DNA of 64,000 bases. Origin: Clitopilus passeckerianus (Eukaryota; Basidiomycota; Agaricomycetes; Agaricales; Entolomataceae). Below, in pieces: positions 35,929-47,972 of this stretch. Position numbers and translations under genes: made by a program. Each line of letters starts with the position of its first letter. Positions within the stretch are counted from its first letter, which is position 1. The stretch is from assembly GCA_944990035.1 (NCBI GenBank), contig CALYLX010000149.1, positions 372,001 to 436,000 on the forward strand. Reading direction: 5' to 3'. Under the pieces are notes generated by a model. It was not told the DNA's origin. It was given only the letters and a program-made list of their open reading frames with translations, and did not search any database.

Positions 35929-38818
35929 TCAGATACGAGCTGAGTCAGTTCTTCAATGATAACGATCGTCTGTTAATCAGCTTGTGCCTGAGAAGCAGAT
36001 CCGTTCAAGCCAGGATCATCGGCAGAGAAATGCTGTAGTGGAGTACTCGTCGTTGTAAAGGTTTTTTTGCGATTCCGAGGCTCCTTCAAGCTCTTCAGCC
36101 GCTCTGGTTCATGCAGTTCATCGTAAGGTCACCGTTCGCTGATGATCCTAGTCGCGATGCTGGCTGGGTCACTTGAGTCTTGACGCGTTGGGAAAGGTGG
36201 TACGGGGTTGTAAACGGGAGATGCCATTACGCTGAAAAGGAAGGGGGAAGGATAACCCGGTCACCGGGTCCCGCCAAGGACAAAACGAAATGACGCGATT
36301 GGCTTAAAGCTGGTCACGAGGAGAACCAGGCGTGAAGGACGCGTCGTGCCAAATCCGGAACGCGTTGCTTGGCAGGAGCATCCGGACCAAATAGCGAAAT
36401 GTTCTTCAAGCCTGCCCTAAAGTTTGAAGAGTTAAAACTCAAGTTCGACCTCGTTTCTATCGCGGCATTCAACTCGATTTCAGGCTGCACATATGCGATC
36501 CGACAAGGAATGTGATATGTTACTGGTTTATTTGAGTGGAGAATTGAAAGGTCGTACTTGGGCCGTATAATCGTGACAGAAACGATTCGGCCTAATTCTA
36601 CTAGTAAATCCTGGCGTTATAATAACCTACTGGAAACCCACAATTTCATGTGGATCACTTGTTTCGCTGTTAGTTACTTGCTTGGAGCTGGATTCTACTG
36701 TACATAGACACGATGATTGCAAATCAAGGTTTGATCCTATGGGCCCGAATTTTAAGGGAAGATCACAGAAGAATGAGCAAACTTTTCATTCGGTGATAGA
36801 CGAAATCACGATAGGGCTTCTTGCTAGCGAGTTTATTCGATCGAGTAAGCTTTTGGGCCTTGTCGTGTGCTCTGCCATTTCTGGTTAGTTTGAGTTCAAT
36901 TTCTCATTTGTGCAATATAAATGCCACTCGCCGCGTTCGGGGAAAGGAGGATCATACGATGATAATGGCGCAGTGGCAATGGTCACGAGCCTATTCAGTA
37001 ACATCGTGAATACAGCTACCGTAGTCCTCCACAGGCCCGTGTCCTTCCCTCTCGGCCACGAGGCGAGTTTATCCGCAAAGAGTCCCAGAGCTGTCAAGAA
37101 TCCAGACATTTAATGAGGAGTTGTCCAGTAGATCCTGCACGGAGCAGGTACGTATAATGTATTGCTCGGAAGCAGATTGCCAGATTGTGCTTGTGAAGAG
37201 AGAACTTGAACCTGGTAGTCGGTCATGAGTTTGCTGCGAGCAGATGGTCCACGAGCAATCACTTCGCTCAGGAGGATATTAGGGAACACATTTTCCAGGC
37301 CTTACCTGACACGAGCCAAGCAGCGCTGAGAAATGGGGACAGGGTTATTCAGATCGGGCTTTTCAGTAACGGATTTCGCCACGTTCATTGCCACAGACGT
37401 GAGCAGTTTCCAATTAGACGCCCACATCAACCATGCTGCGGGTCACTTGGGAAGCACCAAGCTTTGGACGACCAGTCATCAGATGGCGCCGTGCTTCAAG
37501 GGAGCTTAATAGACGAGACTGGCATCTTCTAGTGAGAGCTTGTTGTTCATCATGACGATATCACTCCGTATATCATGGAGTGGCGGGGAGGAAAATGCAG
37601 GATGGATAGCTAACGTTATATCTTGAGACGAGAAAAATGGAGTCTTTGGACACTAAAAGGCAAGAGGTTGATAGTGACATTTCAATGTAAGGCACATCAT
37701 CGGATGCAAAACAGATGATGCTCCGATCCACGATGCAATAGAGGTACCATAAGTTTTGTGGTGTAGGTAGTCCTATGATGGCGTGGGCGCAAGCACGAAT
37801 CCGAGAGACTGCTTACAGGAGCGAAGCGCATGAGTCCTCCGCGAGATGCTCAAGAGACGCCCAAAAAGTAACTCGGCGCGAAGATCCCGCCAGCCCGTAA
37901 AGGTAATGTCCCGATCGACCTCTGCGAGAAAATAGGAGACGTAGGGGATCTGCAGGGTCATAAGCATCGTTGGGATGACGACTGGCTCAATTCAGTGAGG
38001 AGACAAAAAGGCGGGAGCATGCGCTCCGATACAGATATCAAGCTATGCCCGGACACGGAAACTTTTTGGTGATACATGTGAAGGGTGAGAAAAGCTCTTG
38101 GTGGGTTTTAAATGGCAAAGGGGATACGAAAGCCCCGTCAACACCGGCTCTAGGACGAATTTTTGGGAACGATGGATAAAGCATAGTTGGAACGGCGCTT
38201 CGGCTTCAAATTTAGGCCAAGCTTACTGTGTTTGGAGGGTAAGACGACTGCAGAGGATCTAAGGAAGTTTGAGTCCAAATTTCCTTCATCTTCCCAAACT
38301 GAGTAAGAACATTGATCGGAGGAGCGACTAGAGTGACCCTACGGCGAGCACTGAGAAAGCTAATTGTCCTCGCAATGGCTTGCAGACTTCGATTGAACAG
38401 CTAATTGTTAGTGGTCGGATATAAACGCCAAAAAGGGCAACCCCGGTTAACCGCTCCTTTTTGTTTTCGGTACCTCGTGATGGGAAATTGGTCCGGTAAG
38501 TCCACGCCAAACGTCATGTTCGTATTGTCTCTGCAGTAAATGGGAATTCGGCCTCTAAGTGTTCCAGAAATCTGCCAATCACAACAAAAGACGACTTGAC
38601 GGAAAGAGTCAGAACAAAAACGAAAGTCTGACGCTCAGCTTCGGTTCGGCTGGCTCTTTTGTTTCAATCGATCCAATCCAGATCCACCTCGTATTGGTGT
38701 ACCACCCACGGAACTGCCTTCATTCCATATATAATACTTCCACAATGGAGCCTAATCGTCACTTCTCAACGGTCGCTCAGTCCCTCCATTCACAATAACG
38801 ACTTCGACTTTGACACCT
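35929..38818. other. 2.9-kb region without a supported gene
   Basis: Its left end is the promoter of IDO copy 3 and its right end the promoter of the MYND gene. A minus frame at 36885-37109 (MSGFLTALGLFADKLASW) and a plus frame at 37206-37532 are open, but I see no domain, intron or paralogue for them. Confidence 0.35.
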
Positions 38819-39797
38819 ATGGCGACCATGTACGCTCAACCCGCTGCTGCCAACTACTACAGCCCCTCGGGCCACATGCAGAAACAAAGGGGATATCGCA
38901 TGTGCGACCAATGTGGAAGGCAAGAGAATCCTGCCGTCCAGAAATTCAGATTGTGTGGTGGTTGCGTAGGTTCTTCCGGCTAATTAGCAGCAGAGTCAGT
39001 CGCTAATCTACTTCTCTTTGCCTTGTAGTTGACTAGCCAATACTGCGTGAGTTTCTGGTCTACATCACTTCCAGAATCCTTTTGCTGATATCGATCTTCG
39101 TCTAGTCCCCTGACTGCCAAAAAACCCACTGGCCATCGCATAAGGCTGTTTGTCAACACACAACACAGCAACTCGCCAACGTGCAGCAATCTTCTGCCAT
39201 GTACCAAGATGATAACTTGGCGAAAAGCATCCGGAAATTTACTTCCGCTCACAATTCCCTCCTCACATGGGCTGGCTATCAAGCCCTCAACCTCAAGCGC
39301 TGCCCGGCAGCCGCTCGCCAGAATGCTCTCCTCATCGAGCTAAGCCATCGAGGCAGTCAGGCGGAGTCATCACGTCGGTAAGTCCGCTTCTTCTGCATTC
39401 CCTCCACATCTTCATCATTCCTTACCGGTCTCTCGCACAGCTTCTCTATCGCCTCAACACACATCGTCCCTCGTGACTATGTGCGCGATCGCGTAGTAAT
39501 GTCTGAGATCCAGAACCGCGACGAGCGCTGTCGGCAAATGGGCGGGTTTGGCACCATTGTCGTCATCCTGCAGTGCGGAGGTGTATCACAGGTCATGCCC
39601 GTCGAGGTTGACCATCCCAGCACAATCTCCTGGGACTCTCGCGAGGACTGGCAATCAGTCCTCCAGCATTTCGTCGACTCGGGACGAACGGACTTCAAGC
39701 CCATATCTACAACATCAAAAGGGTGAGCACTTTGTTCTCTGCATTCTTGAGCGCCGACGCTGATAAACGTTCCCCAATTAGTGTTTACTACGGATAG
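38819..39797 (+). CDS. MYND-type zinc finger protein (244 aa)
   Basis: Five exons join in phase: 38819-38965, 39029-39046, 39106-39377, 39441-39722 and 39782-39797. After a short Tyr/Ala/Ser leader comes the MYND finger spread over three exons: MCDQCGRQ, FRLCGGC, SQYCSPDCQKTHW and HKAVC, with all seven Cys and the His in order. The remainder is alpha/beta and charged (RDYVRDRVVMSEIQNRDER, GGFGTIVVILQCGGVSQ) with no second domain that I recognise. The product ends VYYG. MYND fingers usually bind proline-rich partners; the role of this small protein is not known. Exon 2 is only 18 nt. Confidence 0.88.
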
Positions 39798-40755
39798 ATT
39801 CCTAAAATGACTGCTCATGCACTCACGATGCTTCATTTCGATTACGACACTCATCTTCTCCTGCACACCAGTGTGCCTGACGTCGACCGTCTCTTGCAAT
39901 TCTTTCCCATCTGGCGGCTATTGGCTTCGCTTACCCTTCCGCATTCGACATTCGCTTCGTCCTTCGTTTTGTTCGCTTTGAAAAGCTTGAACACTATTTA
40001 TCGCATTCAGCACCATCAATCTGCATACCCATCATACCCGCACGCAATTTAGCATCCTTCGCTTTCGTATTGTTCGACACCCATTAGCATTGTATACTCC
40101 TACATTTGTATACTTACTTACGCTCAATTAACCTATCAATATATTATTCTACGATCATTTCCTCCCATACGTTGCCCATGTACTTTAATTGGCGACATTT
40201 AGTTTCAACTTGATATACTAAAGTCCAGGGTTCCTTCCTGATACCTCTGAGACGACCAAGAAAGCCAAATGGCCGGCCTGATCCCGAATCTGCTATGGGC
40301 TCAACTAAGGCCAACCATGTGCCGCACGACAAATTCAAACCCGCCAGGCTCATTGCAGCCTTTTTGACATCGACCATTTGGTGCCGTGGACGAGACCGAG
40401 ACTTAACTAGTTGAATCCAAGTTGAGCGACGTTCCCAGGTACGCTTTCCTTTCCAACCGGTAGAGAAGCGATAATTGTGATGAATCTTGCCACGAATGGT
40501 CTTAAACAGGCATCTCGGGATGAATGGAGGAGCTGGCGCTTGGTGAATCATAGGAATGCGACCTGTTGAGGGTATGAATTGTCACAGTGAGCGGAGCGTA
40601 GTAGTAGGTTTGACCAAGAGCCACTATACATACAAGGACACATGTGTGATATGGAGCCACGGTGTCGATCATGGAAGACTAGCTAATTATTTTTCTGTTT
40701 CTCGGATCTCAACGAGCGTGTATGTGAGCCGAGTTGGAGATACGGAACCACGGAA
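39798..40755. other. Intergenic region with an uncertain open frame
   Basis: A minus-strand frame at 40144-40551 (135 codons, start MIHQAPAPPFIPRCLFK) is basic and free of obvious introns. It has no recognised domain and could be chance. The rest is the 3' flank of both the MYND gene and the BTB gene. Confidence 0.3.
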
Positions 40756-41803
40756 TCATATAGTACACTATCGGAAGTGATAAGTCATGCTGGGTCAGAC
40801 CATGGATAGGAGAGTAGAACTTCGAGCGAACCTTCACATTGGACCAACGCTCCACAGCATCTTGCACCCTGTTCGCCAAAGCCTGTTGGCATGGGTTGCA
40901 GACAAGCGTTGCGTCAAGCTGATCAAACGAGGCGCTGATCACGTTTGCAGGCAGGTCTATTTGGATTCGGCGTTAGCAAACCCGTTTTCCCAAGATTTTA
41001 AAGACTTGCCAGGTTTAGCTACCCACGACAGGCTCGATACAACCATCGTCCACCCGGTCACAAGATCTAGCTGTGCCTTCACGTCACAGGTTTCCGTTGG
41101 GCAATGTAGATGTGGAGGTTGCAGTAGAATTGTCTTCAGCGCGTGTAACCTGTCTTCATGGAGAATCATCAGCCGTTTGAAATATATACCTCCAATCCTT
41201 TCCACCAACTCGTCGCTGAATCCTGTTAACGGTTGGGACAGGAGATGATGTGAGGCTGCGACAGCGAGATGGTGGATATTATACTTGGCGGCGAGGGCAT
41301 AAAGTTCGCATGGGACTAATGGCGCAAAATTGAGTAAACTGGCATAGAAGGGGTTGGCGGGAATCAGGTGCAGGGCAGGCTCGACCCCGTATCTGCGCAT
41401 TGCGGCCACGGCATCTGCAAATGTCTGGAACTCGTCGAAGTGGTCGTGGAAAGGGAGGCGGTAGGCGACGTGAAGAATCACGCTGAAAACATCCGACGTA
41501 TTTGGGATACGCCTGACAGGCTCGGGGTGCCCTTCGACCACTACACTCGGTTGCAGAACAACCGACTGAAAAACCATTTGGGAGCCTTGACCCAAGCGAT
41601 TTCTCTGCACGTAGAAGAGCACGAAGTCAAGGGTGAGGAAGATAAGATCATGTTGGAGATTGTGAGAATCCGGTAAGAAGTCGGGAGAGATCGTGAACTT
41701 TGAGGATGGATCCTACTGAATGATAAAGGCCAGACTGTGAGAGTCTAAACTCAGCTCTAACCTGTTGGGTGGCAGTGGTCTGCGGTTGAGGAATGCCACT
41801 CAT
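40756..41803 (-). CDS. BTB/POZ-like protein, copy 1 (293 aa)
   Basis: Exons: 41762-41803 (MSGIPQPQTTATQQ), 41010-41712, 40832-40956 and 40756-40767, a phase-consistent frame of 882 nt. The BTB-like core runs through HNLQHDLIFLTLD, EGHPEPVRRIPNTSDVFSVI, HDHFDEFQTFADAVAAMRRY, FAPLVPCELYALAAKYN and LAVAASHHLL. The C-terminal part carries a paired-Cys segment (LVCNPCQQAL) and ends WSNVKCTI. The family is large in Agaricomycetes and usually lacks known function; BTB folds mediate protein contacts, often with cullin-3. Intron 2 (40957-41009) begins GC, as CCTG then GCAAGT, and ends TAG. The paralogue at 44832-45883 has identical internal exon lengths and a GT at that site. Confidence 0.85.
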
Positions 41804-44800
41804 GCTGGTTCTCTTTGCCAAAAGGGCTGTACTTCGCTTCGGACATCATCCCTTTAAATACTGTATGTATCTGTGTCGAATTCTGAGTAAGCATTTGAGG
41901 CCGTAGACTGCCAACAAACAGTGCCAGAAGAGGCTCACTTGATCAAATCAGCCAGTTTAAGTTTCGACTGAAGGAATACGGTTCCGAAGGTCTGTAATGT
42001 GTGGAGCTGAGTGGTGAAGACGACATCGGAATGAAAGGTAAATTTCTTTTTGGTAAGAATTCAATGTGGCTTATGACTCGAGTATTAACTAATATGAAGT
42101 AATGCTGCAGTCCGGCTAGGATTTCTCACCGATTTCCACATAGAACTCTTCTTGAGTTACACGTCTTACCATGCTTTATATAGTCTTCCTTTCCATAAAA
42201 AAGGCACAAGGAAAAGCGGTAGCACAAGGGGAAAGGTAGACAGGGGTTGCTTGACGGCGGTAGCTTCAACCTCAAGCGTTCGCGCGGAAGTTCTCCCTCT
42301 GGTTGAAAAGGCTTGTGGCCTTGTGCTCCTTGTTCATCCTTTTTCTATCTACACAAGAGTCGGATACCCGAGCTTTAGAGTACTTAGCATAGACGTCGAG
42401 TCTAAGATTGAGGGAGCATATAATTTCGGACTAAAGACTGTTGCTTCCTGCGTCGTAGGACATAGAAATAGAAAGCGTCTTAGGATACCGACCCGCATGA
42501 TCACAACGACACAACTTTCGGATCTCACCCCTCAACATCTGCCTGTCGCTCCGTCACTGGTCATACTGCCTTGATTGCTAGCACTGAACAATGCAACAGC
42601 TAAAGTGGTGTCGTGTTTTCGCGTTGGTCATTTGTTTCGCAGAGTATCCCGCTGAAATAGGACCACGACGCAAGGGGCGGCAAAGGACATAGTGGCTTGC
42701 ATCAATACCCCAAGCGAGGCAGACGTAGTCCAGGTCGTGGGAGCCTGACGTGACCGAAACAATGAATGAACTTACCGTTACTAAACATGACGATAACTGG
42801 TCCGGAATCCCAGTAGGGACCTTCCGTGGTGAATTCGGAATCTGAGGAGTATTGCGTAGACGATTTTCCTTGGCACATCGGCGAGTGGATACGCGCCAGG
42901 CAACATTCAGTCAGAAAAATGGCTGGCATAGGAATCGGTTGGAGTTCGAAACGTCTTTGAGGCTCAAGCTTGTGCATTTATTTGTGCTTGCTTATATACT
43001 ACATTTATGCTGACCAATCTTCCAAGGTCAAATTGGGCATCTGGAGAATCCGAAAAATCTGACAATCACTTTTGAGTGGTTATGATTAGGATGATTGGTA
43101 TGATAAGGCGAAATCGCGAAAGCGGGAGTCATAACTCCATATAACCCATCAGGAGCACGTAGTGGAACCCACCATTTCGTCATCATCGGCCGCGAATATG
43201 GTCGACATTCATGAACCTCTCTCTATGGTGCAACGTTATACAACTCCTCACGAGCACGTAGTCAATCTCGCCATCGATATCTTCTGAACCACACACCGTT
43301 ATGATAAAGAGCTCGCGTAGCCAAAAAAATGGCTATTTTTGTTCACATTCGCTTCAGCTCGATTGGTTTGGTTCGTTCTGCAATTTAAATCACGGGAAGC
43401 ATGTATACCTAGGCTAGGCTACTGATACCGTTTTCCTGTTACACTACTGGGATGTGCCGCATCATCAAGCTAATTACGACCTCTCATTTGTGGATTTGCG
43501 CTACCATTCAAAGACCATCAGTATGAGTACAACGTAAAAGGTAGAGAGGACAGTGCACCTATTGTGAGAGCCCGACCGTGGGCTCATGGTTCAAGAAGAA
43601 GGTCACACATCAGAGACGATACGAGAGAAGGCAGGTTGACAGAGTCGCAGAAAAGGTCGCATATTTATGAGTTAGCCCGGTGGGGCCCAAGTGGAGCGTT
43701 TTCAAACCTCTCAAAACTATGAGAATTGCCTCACGGTGCTGGCATGTATCGGTTACCAAGGGTCCTCTAGGGTCAGATCAAGGTTAGTTCAACTCGTTCG
43801 GTTCATTTATGGTTCAAGTTCCTGCCGGGCCAGGTTGTGCAGTAGTTCGCTGAGGTGCAGGCGAAAGTTATCTGCACAATTTCGCTATCGCAAGCAGAGA
43901 AAGTGTGAACGTGAGGGATTTCGATTATGATTGCCTCTTAACGCCAACGTCAACTCTCTTCAGCAAAGTTATTTGGGAAGAACCTTTCATGATACAGCGA
44001 TGAACAAGCCACTAGAATCACTGTTGAGTTATGAACCCCTCACGATAGGCGGAAAGGATGAGACCACTGTCGTAACTTCTTGTAATTGCCTCACCAGATG
44101 AGATTCCATTCACGAGATCTGAACACCTGGAGGCGTAAGTAAAATCAAGTCCGATCCGATGTGAAGGTCAAGCCCAAATCGCTAAGAAGTGTGAGAAATA
44201 TAACTTTATTCCAGTTTCTTCGGGAACGACTGATGGGACACTCAAAAGACGTCACAACTCTAAGGAGCTGTACAATTGAATGGGAACTGTACCAGGGATC
44301 TGGACTGAAGCCTTAGTATCTTCTCCTGCTGCGTGCTCTCCTATTCTGGTGGAAATCTCTGCTGCTGTAGGTGGAGTCAGTCACGCAGCACGACGACTGT
44401 TTTTGGCCACTCCACCTGTTACTGCTCGTTCGTTTTGCCGATCATTGGAAGAAGGCCGGAACTATCGCTCTACAGCTCGCTCGCTTGGGACTGGCTATCA
44501 TGTCTGCCACCAAACCTATTCCTCGGGTCAGCTACAAGTGAGGTTTGACCGGTTTCTACTTGGACAACTTGGACTTTGGTCAAGACATCGTCAGCGAGTG
44601 GTAATAGCAATGGGGGCAGAACAGTTCAATTTTGATTACATATGCTACCTAACAAGACGTATGATAACTCCACTGAGGTTTATTGATGAAGGCAATCTCA
44701 AATTTGACCGTCATACTTTTTCGTGCTAGTCTGTGAAGAGAATGAAAAAACATGGAATACTGGCGAGTCACCCTCAGGCTCAGGCTCCCGCTGCACCTTA

Positions 44801-44831
44801 CAGTGATCGAATCGTAGACGCAAGACGTAAA
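41804..44831. other. 3-kb spacer between the two BTB genes
   Basis: I found no remnant of a third BTB copy and no transposon ends. Open frames at 42152-42574 and 44280-44729 (plus) and 42702-42977 (minus) have no domain or splice support. The left end should contain the promoter of BTB copy 1. Confidence 0.35.
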
Positions 44832-45883
44832 CTAGATAGTGCTCTAGAGTGACCGGCAACCGTCAACCCTTTAGAACTATGGAGCAAGTGCAGAAGTGGA
44901 AACGCACCTTTACATTGGACCAACGCTCGACAGCGTCTTTCACCCTGTCCTCAACAGCCTGCTGACAAAGCTGACAGGCAAGTGTATCCTTGAGGTCACT
45001 GAAAGAGGTGTTGATCATGCCCGTAGACAAATCTATTCTTAGCCGTCAGAAGATCCATTCGCAAAGGTATAGAGAGAGGAGTGGCATACCAGGCCTAGCC
45101 GTCCACGAGAGGTTGTTCGCGACCATAGCCCACTCATCTGTGAGCTTCCTTTGTCCATCCAGGTTGCAAGCTTCTGTTGCCTCGTGTAGGGCCGGCGGCT
45201 GCAAGAGGATCACCTTAAGTGCGTCCGACCGGTCTCGATGAAGGCCTATCAACCGTTTCATATAAACACCCCCAATCCTCTCGGCCATTTCGTCGCTGAT
45301 GACAGTTACGGGTTGAGATAGAAGATAAGCGGAAGCGGCGGCGGCGAGATCATAAATCTTGAATTCGGCTGCGAGAGCATAGACCTCGTATGGGACGAGT
45401 GGCGCAAAACCGAGTATGGTGTCGTAGAAGGGGTTGTCAGGGGTCAGGTAAAGCAGAGGGTCGATCTCGTATTTGGGCATCGCGTGAACGGCGTCGGTGA
45501 CTATTTGAAATTCGTCGAGGTGGTTGTCATCAGCGAGTCGATATACCGCATGCAGAATGACTTCGAGAACATCCGACGTTTCTTGGATGTGCCTGACGAT
45601 CTCCGGGTGTCCTTCAATGGATACGCCAGGTTGTGCGATTACGGCCTGAAAAGCGTTCTCCGAAACCTGACGCAAGACAGCGTTATGCAGGTAGAAAAGA
45701 ACGCCGTCCGCCGTGAGGAAAACCAGATCATGCTCCAAATTATGTGCGTCCGGCGAAAACTTTTGAGAGATGGTTGGCTTGGAGGATAAACCCTGCCATG
45801 GTCTGATAAGACGGGGGTATAAATTTGGCGAAGGCCTAACTTACCTCCAGGGTAGTAGGAATCTGCGAATGGAGGCTGCTCAT
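44832..45883 (-). CDS. BTB/POZ-like protein, copy 2 (292 aa)
   Basis: Exons: 45845-45883 (MSSLHSQIPTTLE), 45090-45792, 44908-45032 and 44832-44843, a frame of 879 nt. Exons 2 to 4 are 703, 125 and 12 nt, exactly as in copy 1, and the last intron is 64 nt in both. The BTB-like part shows EHDLVFLTADGVLFYLHNAV, EGHPEIVRHIQETSDVLEVI, HLDEFQIVTDAVHAM, FAPLVPYEVYALAAEFK and LAAAASAYLLSQPV. The C-terminal Cys pair (LACQLCQQAV) and WSNVKSTI terminus match copy 1. All three introns have GT donors. The 5' part of the core is the more complete BTB domain of the two copies. Confidence 0.87.
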
Positions 45884-46650
45884 GGGGGTTTTCTCTGGTG
45901 AAGTGTGACTTTTGACGAAGGGCCATGTATTCTACCTCCTTAAATACGTCCCAGAAGACATTTATGAGAGGATTAAATTTTCAACAGACGGTCCGATGAA
46001 GACGCCTAGATTAATCAGATTGCTCAGTTTAGACATGGCCGGTACAGATTTTAAGACATATATCGTCCGAACGAAGCGAGGTAGACCAGTTCTGTAGCTT
46101 TCCGTGACCCCACACTGGGGATGAAGTATACGGAGGCAGTGTGAAGGAGGATTGTCTGTGATATGAAAGAAATGTGGGTTGTGATAGAGAAACCAACGGC
46201 ATGGTCGATCCTGACGAGAGCCGAACGTTGCCTGTGATATGAAGGAGTTCATTCAGTTCAGTTTTGTGCAGGAGGGCAGGGAAGATGCCCCCGAATTTCG
46301 CGCAGAGGTCATCAGGTGCACATCACATCATGCCGCGTCGAAAACAATTTACCCGTTGAAAGAGTAATACGCCAGCTTTAAAAGACAGGGTTACGCTTCC
46401 TTTTCTCTCATCCTTGGTTCTACCGCACGTAAACATGAAGCTATGCAAGAACACCAAGCCAAATAAGCAGCCGGAGACAGCACACTGGCAGGGGGGTGCA
46501 TAGATGTCAAATCGCGCACACACAATAGAGGTAAGAAAGGCGCTGAGACACATGCCTCTAGGAGTCCAGATTTGTGTGATCACAAGGAAGCACAATACAA
46601 GGTTGCTGGAGAAGTGACAGTGCTAAGGAGGATTTTCGATCTCCAATTAC
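45884..46650. other. Intergenic region, no supported gene
   Basis: The promoter of BTB copy 2 should lie at the left end. I see only short open frames. Confidence 0.35.
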
Positions 46651-46941
46651 CGTGTTTGATAACCTCTTCATTCCATTATTGACCGCGTTGCCGATTGGAG
46701 CAGCAGCTAATATGACATCCGTCCGTGGTTGTGTTTTCCAAAGAATGTCGTAAGTTTCCTCTACGTCCACATGTCTAGGAGATTCGCCATCATTGCCGCT
46801 CGGAGCCGCAATTGAATGTAAAGCATACAGCCCAAGATAAGTCGATGTGCCTGGAAAGACGAACCCGTGTCCTAGTGGAATAACCTTTCGAAAAAGAATG
46901 GGCTTGTGCTTTCCGTCGATGCCGGGAATCCGAGGGGATTT
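46651..46941 (-). pseudogene. Orphan exon-like fragment of an unrecognised protein
   Basis: A minus-strand frame open from 46941 to a possible GTAATT donor at 46650 has strongly protein-like content: KPILFRKVIPLGHGFVFPG, TSTYLGLYALHSIAAPS, VDVEETYDILWK and TDVILAAAPIGNAV. No start codon or upstream exon is visible in frame, and the sequence beyond the donor does not continue it. The LTR element begins about 255 bp upstream of it in its own direction. It may be a remnant of a gene or an internal exon whose partners I missed. I do not recognise the family. Confidence 0.35.
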
Positions 46942-47196
46942 TCATATATTTGCTGCATAATTAATTGCAAGTGCACGGCCGGTGCAAGGTTTCGACGCAA
47001 TACAAATGTCATCCGGAGCGATGGATCCACAGAATGCATCGCGAAGCGGAGTTTCTCCATTGCCTTCGGGTTTCTTCGGCTTACTGAGGGGCAATCAAGC
47101 CCTCGATAGGCGGAGGTATTCAAGGTTTCCGTCAAGTGCCAGGTCAAAATGACCTCAGTCCTGGAAAGTGCCTACAGAGTCTCAGAGGATAGTTGG
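46942..47196. other. Gap between exon-like fragment and LTR element
   Basis: No gene is supported. The last five bases, GTTGG at 47192-47196, are the left copy of the target-site duplication. Confidence 0.6.
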
Positions 47197-47403
47197 TGTT
47201 GATGTGAATTGTGCATCGTGAGCACATTCGCTTTGACCATCGTAGCCCATCTATCAGAATGGCCACAGCGTCTCATTGTTCTCATTAGATACCATTGTTC
47301 TCGTAGAGTATATATGTATGTTGTAGCGTATAATCATAACTCGTTCGACATGTTCCCTCTTTCGATCCCTCAGTAATGTCCTGCCCGATTTTTCGTTTCT
47401 ACA
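47197..47403 (+). repeat. 5' LTR
   Basis: 207 bp, near identical to the 3' LTR. It lacks four bases (the GTGA region) found in the other LTR just after CTCGTAGA. Confidence 0.93.
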
Positions 47404-47564
47404 GGTTATGGGCCCTGAGCTGATCACGACTGGTGATCATGGAGACCTTCGACAGGACACCGAAGCTCGTCAACCCCTTCGCCTCCCGTGGCTATTCCTT
47501 TCATCATTCATCTACTTATATCTTCAACCGCTGTTGCTTTTGTGCACAACATTTCTTTGTCAAT

Positions 47565-47972
47565 CGTCTCCCTGGCTTGGCTCTAACAACCCCACCGATC
47601 TCGTCGCCTCTGCGCGTATATTTCGCTGCTAGCGTGTTGTCTCCCTGAGTTGCGGCCTAACGATTGCGTGGTCTAACGACTATCCTTTATATCTTTATAC
47701 CTCCCTCACCTCAAATCCGACACCAGAGTGTCAAGATTCTCGTTGTCAATATTTCGGATTTCCACCTCTTTCCCGCACTTGCTCCTTTCATCATTATCCC
47801 CTTTTCATTGCATTCACGAATCTCCATGCGCCATCATCCTGCCATTGTCCTGGCCATTGCTATGCGTCGTCTTCCTGGCTCAACATCTAACAACCCCACC
47901 GATACCGTCGCTTCTATGCGCATAGTTTATCGCTGCTAGCGTGTTGTCTTCCTGATCTTGGGTCTAACGACT
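47565..47972 (+). repeat. Imperfect internal tandem-like repeat of the LTR element
   Basis: A block of about 100 bp occurs twice, at 47565-47674 and 47865-47972. Both copies contain AACAACCCCACCGAT, then TCGCTGCTAGCGTGTTGTC, then GGYCTAACGA. They differ by scattered changes. This looks like internal amplification within the non-coding part. Confidence 0.75.

Noticed and set aside
40144..40551. 135-codon minus-strand frame, basic protein
   Set aside because: No domain, no paralogue and no splice context. Open frames of this size occur by chance in this window.
42152..42574. 140-codon plus-strand frame between the BTB genes
   Set aside because: No recognisable content and no intron signals near its ends.
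43565..43582. Small inverted repeat GAGCCC/GGGCTC as a possible regulatory hairpin or transposon end
   Set aside because: Six base pairs is too short to separate from chance, and nothing flanks it.
44280..44729. 149-codon plus-strand frame next to BTB copy 2
   Set aside because: Composition is not convincing and it bears no relation to the BTB genes. I could not find a start context or splice partner.
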